The notes beneath the pieces are model-generated. The model made no database searches, had not been told where the DNA came from, and was given only the letters and a program-made list of their open reading frames with translations. From Aquabacter spiritensis (GTDB lineage: Bacteria; Pseudomonadota; Alphaproteobacteria; Rhizobiales; Xanthobacteraceae), in the NCBI RefSeq assembly GCF_004346185.1, contig NZ_SMAI01000011.1, positions 62,001-126,000 on the forward strand: 64,000 nt of DNA, read 5' to 3'. Positions 21,301 to 31,103 of the stretch are shown here, piece after piece. The translations under genes were made by a program, and so were the position numbers. The stretch's first letter is position 1; every line of letters begins with the position of its first letter.

Positions 21301-21756
21301 CACCCGGTCGAGGGGCCCCGCCGGTCCGCCGGATAGAGCAATCAGCCCCTCGTTCGCCTCCGCCAGCCAATCGAGGGCGATGCGCGGCTCCTCGTCGCTG
21401 GGGGTCTCGATGAAGGAGCGGGAGACCAGGGTCATCAGATTGCGCCAGCCGGCCTCACGGGCCGCGAGCAGGACGAGGCGCGGCTTGCGCACCAGCACGG
21501 GCGTCCGCTGATTGGTCGGCTCGGGCAGATCGAGTGCCACCGCGCAGCCGATGATCGGCTGGATTCCGGCCCCCGCCATCTTCTCGCTGAATTCCAGCGC
21601 CCCGAACAGATTTCCCGTGTCGGTCAGAGCCAGCGCAGGCTGCGCGTCCGCCTTCGCGAGATCGGCGAGCTTACCGAACGACAGCGCCCCCTCCAGCAGC
21701 GAATAGGAGGAGTGGACGTGCAGATGGACGAAGCCAGGATCGGGCATGAGGCTCAC
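18304..21756 (-). CDS. dnaE: DNA polymerase III alpha subunit
   Basis: Catalytic subunit of the replicative polymerase. The 1150-residue size is standard for DnaE1. The N-terminal PHP domain starts with FVHLHVHSSYSLLEGA. The palm motif PDFDVDF with catalytic aspartates lies near residues 410-417, followed by the GRGSGAGS-containing region upstream of it (about 375), the finger helices, a tandem HhH region near 840 and a C-terminal OB-fold around 960-1050. Start ATG 21756 gives the usual N-terminus. It lies downstream of argC with a 117-base gap and directly upstream of the LysR gene. Confidence 0.97.
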   Translation of the reverse strand: MSLMPDPGFVHLHVHSSYSLLEGALSFGKLADLAKADAQPALALTDTGNLFGALEFSEKMAGAGIQPIIGCAVALDLPEPTNQRTPVLVRKPRLVLLAAREAGWRNLMTLVSRSFIETPSDEEPRIALDWLAEANEGLIALSGGPAGPLDRVLSTGHAEVAAQRLDRLAGMFGDRLYLEIQRHGTVPERLVEAQLLDLAYARGLPIVATNEPFFAAQSDYDAHDALICIAEGRMVSEGERRRLTPEHRFKTRGEMRSLFADLPEAVDNTVEIARRCAYRVRTVKPILPRFTSGTEAGIDPLEAEAAELERQAREGLAARLDKHGPAPGLSIETYQERLTYEISIISRMKFPGYFLIVSDFIKWAKAHDIPVGPGRGSGAGSLVAYSLQITDLDPLRFGLLFERFLNPDRVSMPDFDVDFCQDRRDEVIHYVQQRYGRAQVAQIITFGTLQARGVLRDVGRVLEMPYGQVDKLCKLVPQNPAAPVTLKQAIHDEPRLQAARDQEDVVKRAFDIAVRLEGLNRHASTHAAGIVIGDRPLHELVPLYRDPKSDMPVTQYNMKWVEQAGLVKFDFLGLKTLTVIETAAKLIRQRGVDLDMSQIPLDDPKSYAMLARGETVGVFQVESAGMRRALVDMKADRIEDLIALVALYRPGPMANIPVYCDCKHGRAQPDYIHPQLEPYLKETFGVIIYQEQVMQIAQALAGYSLGEADLLRRAMGKKIRAEMEKQRERFVSGAAERGVPKAQADTIFDLLAKFADYGFNKSHAAAYALVAYQTAWLKANYPTEFLAASMTLDMGNTDKLAEFRQEAQRLGITVVPPSINLSGRAFAVVDGRIIYALAALKGVGGAAVDALVAARGATPFKDLGDFAGRLPAKTVNKRTLESLAAAGCFDALEPNRARVFAALESIVAHAAREEQGRALGQNDMFGSGPVKAELPLPQASPWDPAERLQKEYDAIGFFLTGHPLDDYAPALQRMRVQPFADFSRAVRAGAAAGRLAATVVSRQERRTKSGTRMGIVGLSDPSGHFEAVIFSEGLAHYRDLLEPGTPLLMMVSAELQGEDVRVRIQSCERLDAATSRHHKALRIFMRTPDPLDGIAKRLTAGKGDGEVSLILLMDDGRAEVEIRLDGRYPVSPQIAGAIKAIPGVVAVEAA

Positions 21757-21873
21757 GCAAAGGCCGAGTCGCGCGCCGAGTTTAGAGCGCCTTCGGCACG
21801 GACGGAAACGGCCACCCGGTCCGCCGGCAGCCGTAGGATTGAACGATGCCGCGCTTCACCAGAAGCGCAAGCC

Positions 21874-22929
21874 TCACGGCATCAAGGCGATCTGTTCGAG
21901 CCCCATCGTCTCGGGGAAGCCGAGCACCAGATTCATGTTCTGAACCGCCTGCCCGGATGCGCCCTTCACCAGATTGTCGGTGGTGGAAACGAGGATCGCG
22001 CGGCCCGAAACGCGATCGGCGACCACGCCCATCATGACCATGTTGGAGCCGCGCACATGGCGCGACTGCGGCACCTGGCCGAACGGCAGCACATGCACGA
22101 AAGGCTCGCCCCGATAATAGTCCGCCAGCAGCCGGTGCAGATCCTCCGGCTTCGCGCCCGCGGTGCGGACATAAAGCGTCGCATAGATGCCGCGGTTCAT
22201 CGGCACCAGATGCGGCACGAAGACCGGCGCGACGGGCCGGCCGGCAGCCTTGGAATATTCCTGGTCGAGTTCGCCCATATGGCGGTGCGAGCCGACGGAA
22301 TAAGCATGGATCCCCTCGGACACCTCCGAGAACAGCATCGCCTCCTTGGCGCTGCGCCCCGCCCCCGACATTCCCGTTTTGCTGTCGATGACGATCGTGT
22401 CCGGATCGATCGCGCCGGCCTCGAGCAGAGGTACGACGGGCAGGATCGCGGTCGTGGTATGGCAGCCGGGATTGGCGACGAGCCGCGCCTTGCGAATCGC
22501 GTCGCGGTAGATTTCGACGAGGCCGAACGCCGCCTCTTTCTGCAGGTCGAGGGCGGCATGGGGATGGCCATACCATTTCTCGTACATGCCGGGGTCGTGA
22601 AGGCGGAAGTCGGCGGAAAGGTCGACCACCTTCACCTTCGGCGCCTTGTCGAACACCGTTTTGATGACGTCCTGCGTCGTGGCATGCGGCAGCGCGCAGA
22701 AGACGAGATCCACGCCGGAGAAATCCACTTCCTCGATCGTCACGAGGCGCGGCAGTGAGAACGGCGCGAATTGCGGGAACACGTCGGCCATAGCCTGGCC
22801 GGCTTTGCGATCGGCGGTCAACGCCACCAGTTCGGCACCGGGATGGCGCAGGAGAAGGCGCACCAGTTCGGAGCCGGTATAGCCCGAGGCGCCCAGGACC
22901 GCGATCCTCGCCTTCGATCCGTCCGCCAT
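21874..22929 (-). CDS. argC: N-acetyl-gamma-glutamyl-phosphate reductase
   Basis: NADPH-dependent third step of arginine biosynthesis. The 351-residue protein has the nucleotide-binding LGASGYTGSELVRLL motif at its N-terminus, the catalytic cysteine in ANPGCHTT and the HRHMGEL segment. ATG 22929 has GGGGAG 6 bases upstream and is preferred over a TTG six codons earlier. It is divergent from parE across 195 bases and followed by dnaE. No other arg gene is adjacent. Confidence 0.96.
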   Translation of the reverse strand: MADGSKARIAVLGASGYTGSELVRLLLRHPGAELVALTADRKAGQAMADVFPQFAPFSLPRLVTIEEVDFSGVDLVFCALPHATTQDVIKTVFDKAPKVKVVDLSADFRLHDPGMYEKWYGHPHAALDLQKEAAFGLVEIYRDAIRKARLVANPGCHTTTAILPVVPLLEAGAIDPDTIVIDSKTGMSGAGRSAKEAMLFSEVSEGIHAYSVGSHRHMGELDQEYSKAAGRPVAPVFVPHLVPMNRGIYATLYVRTAGAKPEDLHRLLADYYRGEPFVHVLPFGQVPQSRHVRGSNMVMMGVVADRVSGRAILVSTTDNLVKGASGQAVQNMNLVLGFPETMGLEQIALMP

Positions 22930-23124
22930 GGAAGCGCTCCCCGTCAAGGTTCGGATGGTGGTGCCGCAGCGCGCGGCATGAGCCTTGGCTCTCTACCCCA
23001 TATTCCACCCGGGGCGAAAGACGCGGCAGCGCGGAACTGGTGCGCGTTTCCGGTCCGTTCCGCTCGCTTCGGCATCCTGACATGATATGGGAAGACGATT
23101 CGCGCCGCCGCCCGAAAGGACCCG

Positions 23125-25152
<2,028 letters not shown>

Positions 25153-25208
25153 ACCCGGCGGGGGCTTTCCCGTCCGGGACGCGCCCGCGAAAACGAGAGG
25201 CGCGGCTC

Positions 25209-26774
25209 ATGGATGACCAGACGGAGGTTCTGCGCTTTCTCGAGAGTGCCGAGGCCCATGGTCCAGGCATCACGGTGCGCCGCGTCGAAACCCATGCAGC
25301 CTTCGTCTTCCTCGCCGGAGCAAACGCCTACAAGGTGAAGCGCGCGGTTCGGTTTCCATTTCTCGATTTCTCCACACTGGACCTGCGGCAAAAGGCGTGC
25401 CTGAACGAGATCGCGGTCAATCGCGCCAATGCCCCAGATCTCTATCTTGGCGTCGTCCCGATCACGCGCCACGCGGGCCGGCTCGCGATCGGCGGAGACG
25501 GCGAGGTGGTGGAATGGGCGGTGCATCTGCGTCGCTTCGACGAGACGCAGACGCTCGACCGAATTGCCACCGCCGGACCTCTCGGCAAGTCCCTTCTCAC
25601 GCGGCTCGCCGAGCGCATCCTGGAGGCGCACGCCCGCGCACCCGTAACAACGGAGCCGGCAGCGGTCGACACTTTCCTCATCCAGGCATCGGATACGCTG
25701 CGTGCGATTTCGGAGGGCGCCGCCATTTTTCCGCGGGAGGCAGCGTTTCACTTCCAAACCGAGATGGAAACCCGACTTGCAGCCCTTCGACCCCTTCTTC
25801 TCGCGCGTTGCGCCACCGGCGAGGTGCGCCGCTGCCACGGCGATCTGCATCTGCGCAACATCGCGCTGATCGCGGGAGAACCGGTGCTCTTCGACGCGAT
25901 CGAGTTCGACGACACGATTGCAACCTGTGACGTGCTCTACGATCTGGGCTTCCTTTTGATGGATCTCTGTCATCGTGGCCTCGCGGGCGACGCAAACAGG
26001 CTATTGAACCGTTATGTGTGGGGGGCCGCGGAGCCTGCGGTGCTGGTCGAAGGGCTGCGCGCGCTGCCGGTCTTCATGGCGCTGCGGGCGGCGGTGCGCA
26101 CCAAAGTGGCGCTCGATCTGGCTGGGCTTTCCAGTGGCCATGCGGCGGTGCAGGACGAGGCCCGCGACGAAGCGCGCGCCTATCTCGACCTCGCTTCGAC
26201 GCTGATCTCCCCTGCCCCCGCGCGGCTTCTGGTCGCGGTCGGCGGTCTCTCGGGCACCGGAAAAAGTACGCTCGCCGAAAGCCTCTGTCCGGATCTCGCG
26301 CCTCGTCCGGGGGCAATCCATTTGCGCACCGACGTGGAGCGCAAACGCATGCTCGGCTGCACGCTGAGCAACCGCTTGCCGCCCGCGGCCTATGGTTCCG
26401 ACATCACCGAACGCGTTTATGCCCAGGTGCGGGACCTCTCCGCCCGCACTCTGTCGGCGGGATTCAGCGCGGTGGTCGATGCGGTCCATGCCTCCCCCGA
26501 GGAGCGCACCGCGATCGAAGACGTTGCCCGGACCGCCGGGGCGCAATTCTTGGGCCTCTGGCTGGAGGGCGCTCCGGAGGTGCTGCGCCAGCGCGTGGCA
26601 GAACGGCGCGCGGATGCCTCGGACGCGACGGTCGAGGTCGTCGACCGGCAGCTCGGCTACGAGATCGGCCCGCTCGGCTGGCATCGGCTCGACGCCACCC
26701 AGCCTGTCGCTGAAACCTGCGCGCGTGCACTGCAGCTGATCTCCGACTTAATGACCGGCAAAGGGGCAATGTGA
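25209..26774 (+). CDS. Fused APH-like kinase / P-loop ATPase protein
   Basis: A 521-residue two-domain protein. The N-terminal half (about 1-330) resembles aminoglycoside-phosphotransferase-fold small-molecule kinases: NAYKVKRAVRFPF near residue 38 and the catalytic loop CHGDLHLRN near 210, followed by FDAIEFDD with the metal-binding aspartate. The C-terminal half starts with a Walker A motif VGGLSGTGKST near 344-354, resembling zeta-toxin/gluconokinase-type P-loop kinases. This fusion is known as a family in proteobacteria, but its substrate is not established. It is not evidence of antibiotic resistance. No operon partner is visible. Confidence 0.85.
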   Translation: MDDQTEVLRFLESAEAHGPGITVRRVETHAAFVFLAGANAYKVKRAVRFPFLDFSTLDLRQKACLNEIAVNRANAPDLYLGVVPITRHAGRLAIGGDGEVVEWAVHLRRFDETQTLDRIATAGPLGKSLLTRLAERILEAHARAPVTTEPAAVDTFLIQASDTLRAISEGAAIFPREAAFHFQTEMETRLAALRPLLLARCATGEVRRCHGDLHLRNIALIAGEPVLFDAIEFDDTIATCDVLYDLGFLLMDLCHRGLAGDANRLLNRYVWGAAEPAVLVEGLRALPVFMALRAAVRTKVALDLAGLSSGHAAVQDEARDEARAYLDLASTLISPAPARLLVAVGGLSGTGKSTLAESLCPDLAPRPGAIHLRTDVERKRMLGCTLSNRLPPAAYGSDITERVYAQVRDLSARTLSAGFSAVVDAVHASPEERTAIEDVARTAGAQFLGLWLEGAPEVLRQRVAERRADASDATVEVVDRQLGYEIGPLGWHRLDATQPVAETCARALQLISDLMTGKGAM

Positions 26775-26992
26775 GACGTATGCGTCGGATTGACTCCCGC
26801 TGCAGCCAAGATTGAAATCTCGCGCATTCTGGCGGTCGGCGGCCGAAGGCCGCCTTTGTCCGAGCGCGCTTCCAATCCAACGGAATCGCAGTTTTATCGG
26901 AAAGTCATTCTCATGAGGGTCTTAGATAAGAGGCAGTGTGCGGAGATCGGACGAACTGCCGGGCGAAATGTGCAGAAACTGACGGATTATCG

Positions 26993-27169
26993 ATGACCGA
27001 TCATCCAAATTCATCCGCTGATGACGGTGCGGTCGCGAGCCCCGACGGAAGCGCAGCGATCGAAAAACGGCCGTGGACACCACCGACGGCAACCGCGATC
27101 CGCCTCGTGTCGGACACGAATGGGGCACCGACCGGAACCACCTACGACACCGGAGACCGCACGTCCTGA
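26993..27169 (+). CDS. Small acidic protein with PWTPP motif, unknown
   Basis: A 58-residue frame starting at ATG 26993. The first 22 residues are Asp/Ser/Gly/Ala-rich. They are followed by EKRPWTPPTATAIRLVSD (Trp28, Pro30, Pro31) and a short Thr/Gly-rich tail ending in TGDRTS. The layout, a leader with a Trp-x-Pro-Pro motif then a small Thr/Gly/Asp core, recalls orphan small peptides and lasso-type precursors of alphaproteobacteria. However, no maturation enzyme lies nearby. Its ATG overlaps the TGA of a 27-codon frame beginning at 26913, so the two could be coupled. The ribosome site is weak. Whether it is translated is uncertain. Confidence 0.4.
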   Translation: MTDHPNSSADDGAVASPDGSAAIEKRPWTPPTATAIRLVSDTNGAPTGTTYDTGDRTS

Positions 27170-27180
27170 CCGCACGACAG

Positions 27181-27271
27181 GCATAGGGCCCTGTGCAGGA
27201 AACCGGGTTGAGCGGCTCAACAAGCCGCATCGCGATCCAGACTGGGTTAGGATCCTCCCAAATAAGGGAGG
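27181..27271 (+). promoter_or_regulatory. Structured leader with sequestered ribosome site
   Basis: Three foldable elements occur in 91 bases before the SDR gene. 27181-27196 is a near-perfect palindrome around GGGCCC. At 27207-27228 two hairpins compete: GTTGAG (27207-27212) with CTCAAC (27216-27221), or GCGGCT (27212-27217) with AGCCGC (27223-27228). Finally CCTCCC (27254-27259) pairs with GGGAGG (27266-27271), which is the ribosome binding site itself. This suggests translational control or a thermometer-like element. The first palindrome might instead terminate the small upstream gene. Confidence 0.45.
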
Positions 27272-27276
27272 CATTC

Positions 27277-28008
27277 ATGACCAAAACGATCCTCATCACG
27301 GGCGGCAGCCGCGGAATCGGTCGGGCGACGGTCCGGAAGGCCGCAGCGAAGGGCTGGTCCGTCGCCCTGTCCTACGTGCGCGACGCCGATGCGGCAAATC
27401 AAGCGGTGGCGGAAGCAGAGGCGGCGGGCGTCCGCGCGCGGGCGATGCAGGGCGACGTGGCCCGCGAGGAAGACGTGCTACGGATGTTCGACGACGCCGA
27501 GCGCGCGCTCGGACCGCTCGATGGCGTGGTGGTGAATTCCGGCATCGTCGCGCCGGGATCGAAGCTTGCGGACATGGACGCGGCGCGGCTGCGCCGGATG
27601 TTCGACGTCAATGTTCTGGGCGCCCTCCTCTGCGCCCGGGAGGCGGCCCGGCGGCTCAAATCGGGCGGATCGATCGTGATCGTCTCGTCGATCGCCGCCA
27701 AGCTCGGTGCGCCGTTCGAATATGTCGACTATGCCGCATCCAAAGGCGCGCTCGATACGCTGACGATCGGCCTGTCGAAGGAACTCGGGCCGGAGGGGAT
27801 CCGCGTCAATGCGGTGCGTCCCGGTCTGATCGAGACCGAGATCCACGCCTCCGGCGGCAGGCCCGACCGGGCGCAGGTGCTCGGCGCGACCACGCCTATG
27901 GGGCGCGCGGGGAGCGCGGAGGAAGTCGCCGAGACGATCGTGTGGCTGCTCGGCGACGCCTCGTCTTATGTGACCGGCAGCCTTGTCGATGTGGCCGGCG
28001 GGCGGTGA
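27277..28008 (+). CDS. SDR-family oxidoreductase
   Basis: A 243-residue classical short-chain dehydrogenase. It has the cofactor motif TGGSRGIG at residues 8-15, a glycine-free NSG variant of the NNAG region, catalytic Ser in IVSSIAA, and the YxxxK pair in YAASKGALD. It ends with the usual YVTGSLVDVAGGR. The fold is shared by 3-oxoacyl reductases and sugar dehydrogenases, and the substrate cannot be told. ATG 27277 has AAGGGAGG 5 bases upstream, and that site lies in a hairpin. It is convergent with the ABC transporter operon, with a terminator between. Confidence 0.9.
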   Translation: MTKTILITGGSRGIGRATVRKAAAKGWSVALSYVRDADAANQAVAEAEAAGVRARAMQGDVAREEDVLRMFDDAERALGPLDGVVVNSGIVAPGSKLADMDAARLRRMFDVNVLGALLCAREAARRLKSGGSIVIVSSIAAKLGAPFEYVDYAASKGALDTLTIGLSKELGPEGIRVNAVRPGLIETEIHASGGRPDRAQVLGATTPMGRAGSAEEVAETIVWLLGDASSYVTGSLVDVAGGR

Positions 28009-28041
28009 CGCACCGCCGTTCTCTGGGAGGCGCGGACCACC

Positions 28042-28071
28042 CGAGGGGCTGGGGACGCTCCCCGCCCCTCG
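28042..28071. terminator. Convergent-gene hairpin terminator
   Basis: CGAGGGGC (28042-28049) pairs with GCCCCTCG (28064-28071), and GGGGA (28051-28055) pairs with TCCCC (28059-28063) around a CGC loop. The stem is 13 bp with one bulged T. It lies in the 70-base gap between the convergent SDR and transporter genes. The T-tract is weak on both sides. Confidence 0.6.
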
Positions 28072-28078
28072 TGCCATT

Positions 28079-29101
28079 TCACTTGATAGTTTCGGCAGCC
28101 GCCTTCACGAAGCGCGGATCGAAGGTCTTGGCAAGGTCGATCTTGGCGGCTTTCAGCTCGGGATCGAACTCGACCAGCATATCCAAGGCGGTCTTCATGC
28201 CGCTTTCCGGAATCAGTCCGGTGAGGGAATAGATCGGCTTCGAATTCTTTACGGCGGCGAGATAGAGGGTCTTGTCGCCGAGCAGATATTCCTGTGGCAC
28301 GACCTGCGCGATATCCTCCGGGGTCGCCGTCTTCAGCCAGATGAGCGCCTTGTACAGGGCGTTGGTCAGCTTCTGCGTGGTGACGGGGTTCTCGGTGACG
28401 AAATCGCGCTTCAAGTATAGGACGGCCGCCGGGTTTGTGCCGCCGAAGATCGCCTTGTTGCCTTCTTCGGTGCGGCTGTCCGCCAGCACCACCACGTCGC
28501 CGTCGCTCTCGAGCTTGGTGATGACCGGATCGAGGTTCGACATGGCGTCGATTTCTCCGCGCTTCATCTGAGCGACGGCGGAGGCCCCGCCGCCGACCCC
28601 GACGAAGGACACGTCCTCCGGCTTCAGGCCGTTCTTGGCGAGCAGGAAATTGACGAAGAAATTGGTCGAGGAGCCGGGGGCGGTGACGCCGATCTTGGCC
28701 CCTTTGAGATCCTTCACCGCCTTGTAGGCGTCGGCGCGGTCCTTCCGCACCACCAGAACGATGCCGGGATAGCGGCCGAGCTCGATGGTTGAGACGATGT
28801 CCTGGCCCTTTGCCTGCATACGGATCGTATGCTCATAGGCCCCGGTGACGACATCCACCGACCCGCCAATCAACGCCTGGAGCGATTTCGCACCGCCGCC
28901 GAAATCGTTGATCGTGACGGCGAGGCCCTCTTCTTTGAAGTAGCCTTTGCGTTCGGCGATCGTCAGCGGCAGGTAATAGAGCAGCGACTTGCCGCCCACG
29001 CCCAGCGTCACATTTGGCTTTTCGATTTTCTGAGCCGCCGCGGAACCGGCGCTCAGCACGGCAGCGACCGCGATCAGAACGGCCTTTGCAAACATCTTCA
29101 T
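28079..29101 (-). CDS. ABC transporter substrate-binding protein (NMT1/SsuA-like)
   Basis: A 340-residue exported solute receptor. Signal peptide residues 1-23 (AVLIAVAAVLSAGSAAAQ) are followed by an NMT1/THI5-type bilobal fold with GGKSLLYYLPLTIAERKGYFKEEG near residue 36 and PGSSTNFFVNFLLAKNG near 142. Relatives bind sulfonates, nitrate, taurine or pyrimidine precursors. The ligand cannot be deduced and no catabolic gene is adjacent. It is the last gene of ATPase-permease-receptor, 37 bases after the permease. Confidence 0.88.
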   Translation of the reverse strand: MKMFAKAVLIAVAAVLSAGSAAAQKIEKPNVTLGVGGKSLLYYLPLTIAERKGYFKEEGLAVTINDFGGGAKSLQALIGGSVDVVTGAYEHTIRMQAKGQDIVSTIELGRYPGIVLVVRKDRADAYKAVKDLKGAKIGVTAPGSSTNFFVNFLLAKNGLKPEDVSFVGVGGGASAVAQMKRGEIDAMSNLDPVITKLESDGDVVVLADSRTEEGNKAIFGGTNPAAVLYLKRDFVTENPVTTQKLTNALYKALIWLKTATPEDIAQVVPQEYLLGDKTLYLAAVKNSKPIYSLTGLIPESGMKTALDMLVEFDPELKAAKIDLAKTFDPRFVKAAAETIK

Positions 29102-29138
29102 GGGGCTTCCTCCATCTTGATCTGTTGTTGTTCGCCGA

Positions 29139-29948
29139 TCAGGTTTGGCTCGACGCGCTGGTCGGCCGCCAAACCATCAGGCGGTTTTCGATCGCGGTCA
29201 CGCAGGTGTCGATGATGATCACGAAAATCGCGAGCACCAACATGCCGGAAAACACACCGGTCACGTCGAACACGCCTTCCGCCTGGTGGATCCGATAGCC
29301 GAGGCCGGCAGCCGAGCCGAGATATTCTCCGACCACCGCCCCGACCAACGCAAACCCGACCGCGGTATGCAGCGAGGAGAACATCCAGGAGAGCGCGGAA
29401 GGCCAATAGACGTGGCGCATCAATTGGCGCTCACTCATTCCCAACATGCGGGCATTTGCCAGCACGGTCGGGCTCACCTCCTTCACACCCTGATAGACGT
29501 TGAAGAAGACGATGAAGAACACCAGGGTCACGCCGAGCGCCACCTTCGACCAGATGCCGAGGCCGAGCCACAGCGCAAAGATCGGTGCGAGGACCACCCG
29601 GGGCAAGGCGTTCGCCATCTTCACATAAGGATCGAACACCGCCGCCACCACATGCTGGCGGGCGAACCAGAAGCCAATCAGCACGCCGCCGGCTGCACCG
29701 ATCACGAAAGCGAGCAGCGTCTCGAGCAGCGTGATGCCGAGGTGAAACCAGATCACCCCCGTCGCAAAATCGCGCCAGGTCCGCTCGAACACCGCGAACG
29801 GCGTCGAGAAGAAGAATGGGTCGAGAAAGAAGAACGCCTTTTGGGAGAGGAAGCCGGCCGGCACCTTCACGGTGGAGCCGACATGCCAAAGGGCGATCAG
29901 CACCACTGCGACCAGGATTTGGAAGAAGAGGAGTCGTGCGCGCTTCAT
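29139..29948 (-). CDS. ABC transporter permease
   Basis: A 269-residue inner-membrane permease of the SsuC/TauC type. About six hydrophobic helices are visible, starting with LLFFQILVAVVLIALWHVG. The EAA-loop region lies near residues 165-185 (EVSPTVLANARMLGMSERQ), where the ATPase docks. Its ATG overlaps the ATPase stop codon by 4 bases (ATGA), so the two are translationally coupled. The upstream open frame inside the ATPase gene is not coding. Confidence 0.9.
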   Translation of the reverse strand: MKRARLLFFQILVAVVLIALWHVGSTVKVPAGFLSQKAFFFLDPFFFSTPFAVFERTWRDFATGVIWFHLGITLLETLLAFVIGAAGGVLIGFWFARQHVVAAVFDPYVKMANALPRVVLAPIFALWLGLGIWSKVALGVTLVFFIVFFNVYQGVKEVSPTVLANARMLGMSERQLMRHVYWPSALSWMFSSLHTAVGFALVGAVVGEYLGSAAGLGYRIHQAEGVFDVTGVFSGMLVLAIFVIIIDTCVTAIENRLMVWRPTSASSQT

Positions 29949-30790
29949 GCCGCGCCCTCGGTCTGGCGGTAGCCCTTGATCACCTCGTCGCGCAAAGCCG
30001 ACCAGATCTCCCGATGGAGGGCATGGAAAGCGGGGTCCAGGCGCACTTCCGAAATGTCGCGCGGCCGGGGCAGATCCACCCGCCAGGCGCCGATGATGCG
30101 GGCGGCCGGCCCTGCCCCCATGATGACCACCCGGTCGGCGAGGGCGATGGCCTCTTCCAGATCGTGGGTCACGAACAGAACCGCCTTCCGGTCGGCGTTC
30201 CAAAGGTCCAGCAGAAGATTGCCCATGATCTGCCGGGTCTGGGCGTCAAGCGGCCCGAACGGTTCGTCCATGAGCAGGATCTTGGGATCGCGGATGAGCA
30301 CCTGCGCCAACCCGACGCGCTTGCGCTGTCCACCGGAGAGCTGGTGCGGATAACGCGCGGCGAAAGCGGTGAGGCCGACCCGCGCGAGCCAGTCGCGCGC
30401 CCGGCCCCGCGCCTCCTCAGCGGTCGCGCCCGCGACTTCCGGCCCGATCGCGACATTCTCGAGCGCGGTTTTCCACGGGAAGAGAGCTTCAGCCTGAAAT
30501 AAGTAGCCCGCGCGCCGGTTCAGTCCGACCAGGGGCTCCCCGAAAATGGCGACCGAGCCGGCACTCGGCGCGATGAGACCGGCGGTGGCATTGAGAAGGG
30601 TCGACTTGCCGCAACCGGTCGGCCCGACGATCGCAACAAACTCGCCATCTGCGACGCTCAAGTCGACCCGGTCGACCGCGGTGAAACCGTCGCGGTCCTG
30701 TCCGGAAAAGGTGATACGCATGTCGGTCAGCGCAACCGCGCAATGACGTGACCCGATCCTGATGGGGACCGGCGCGGTGCCGCTGTCCAT
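29945..30790 (-). CDS. ABC transporter ATP-binding protein
   Basis: A 281-residue ATPase of the SsuB/TauB/NrtD class. Walker A is GPTGCGKST near residue 55, the Q-loop FQAEALFPW, signature LSGGQRKR near 158, Walker B ILLMDEPFG near 180 and the H-loop VTHDLEEA. AGGGAGGG precedes the ATG by a few bases. It is the first gene of the transporter operon; the promoter must lie in the following 300-base gap. Confidence 0.92.
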   Translation of the reverse strand: MDSGTAPVPIRIGSRHCAVALTDMRITFSGQDRDGFTAVDRVDLSVADGEFVAIVGPTGCGKSTLLNATAGLIAPSAGSVAIFGEPLVGLNRRAGYLFQAEALFPWKTALENVAIGPEVAGATAEEARGRARDWLARVGLTAFAARYPHQLSGGQRKRVGLAQVLIRDPKILLMDEPFGPLDAQTRQIMGNLLLDLWNADRKAVLFVTHDLEEAIALADRVVIMGAGPAARIIGAWRVDLPRPRDISEVRLDPAFHALHREIWSALRDEVIKGYRQTEGAA

Positions 30791-31103
30791 CTGCCCTCCC
30801 TTGAGCCTTTCCGGCTCTTACGGGGAAGAGGTTAGCCGTGTCGGGCAAACGCGCAAGAGGCGAAGTCTGTCCTGTCCCGCGCCACACGCAGATCGAGATA
30901 CCGAACATCCAAGGGGTAGAAGCAATGACGAAAGTTCTGCTTGCGAACCACCAGTCGGTCGGACACAACAAGTTTGTTCTTGGATCCACTCGAGAGAGAC
31001 AAGGGTGACTTGCGTGGCTTCAGGGCGACCTCCTCAACCGGCTTCGGCGCATGCGCGCGGGGCCGGTCCGCTTCGCGGGGCCCCCACGGAAAATGGTCTG
31101 AGC
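30791..31103. other. Intergenic region with a doubtful 27-codon ORF
   Basis: About 310 bases separate the transporter operon from the next possible gene. A 27-codon plus-strand frame runs from ATG 30925 to TGA 31008 (MTKVLLANHQSVGHNKF...), with AAGGGG 8 bases upstream. It could be a small peptide or a decayed gene fragment. Nothing else convincing is seen; the transporter promoter presumably lies near 30800-30900. Confidence 0.3.

Noticed and set aside
25209-26774. Aminoglycoside resistance gene
   Set aside because: The kinase fold is shared with many small-molecule kinases, and the fusion to a P-loop kinase and the core-genome context do not suggest resistance.
26993-27169. Complete lasso-peptide cluster
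   Set aside because: No asparagine-synthetase-like cyclase, transglutaminase-like protease or dedicated exporter lies within the window near the peptide.
27181-27276. SAM-II or other known riboswitch before the SDR gene
   Set aside because: The ending AAATAAGGGAGG is superficially like a riboswitch expression platform, but the conserved core bases of known classes cannot be found. Kept only as an unclassified structured leader.
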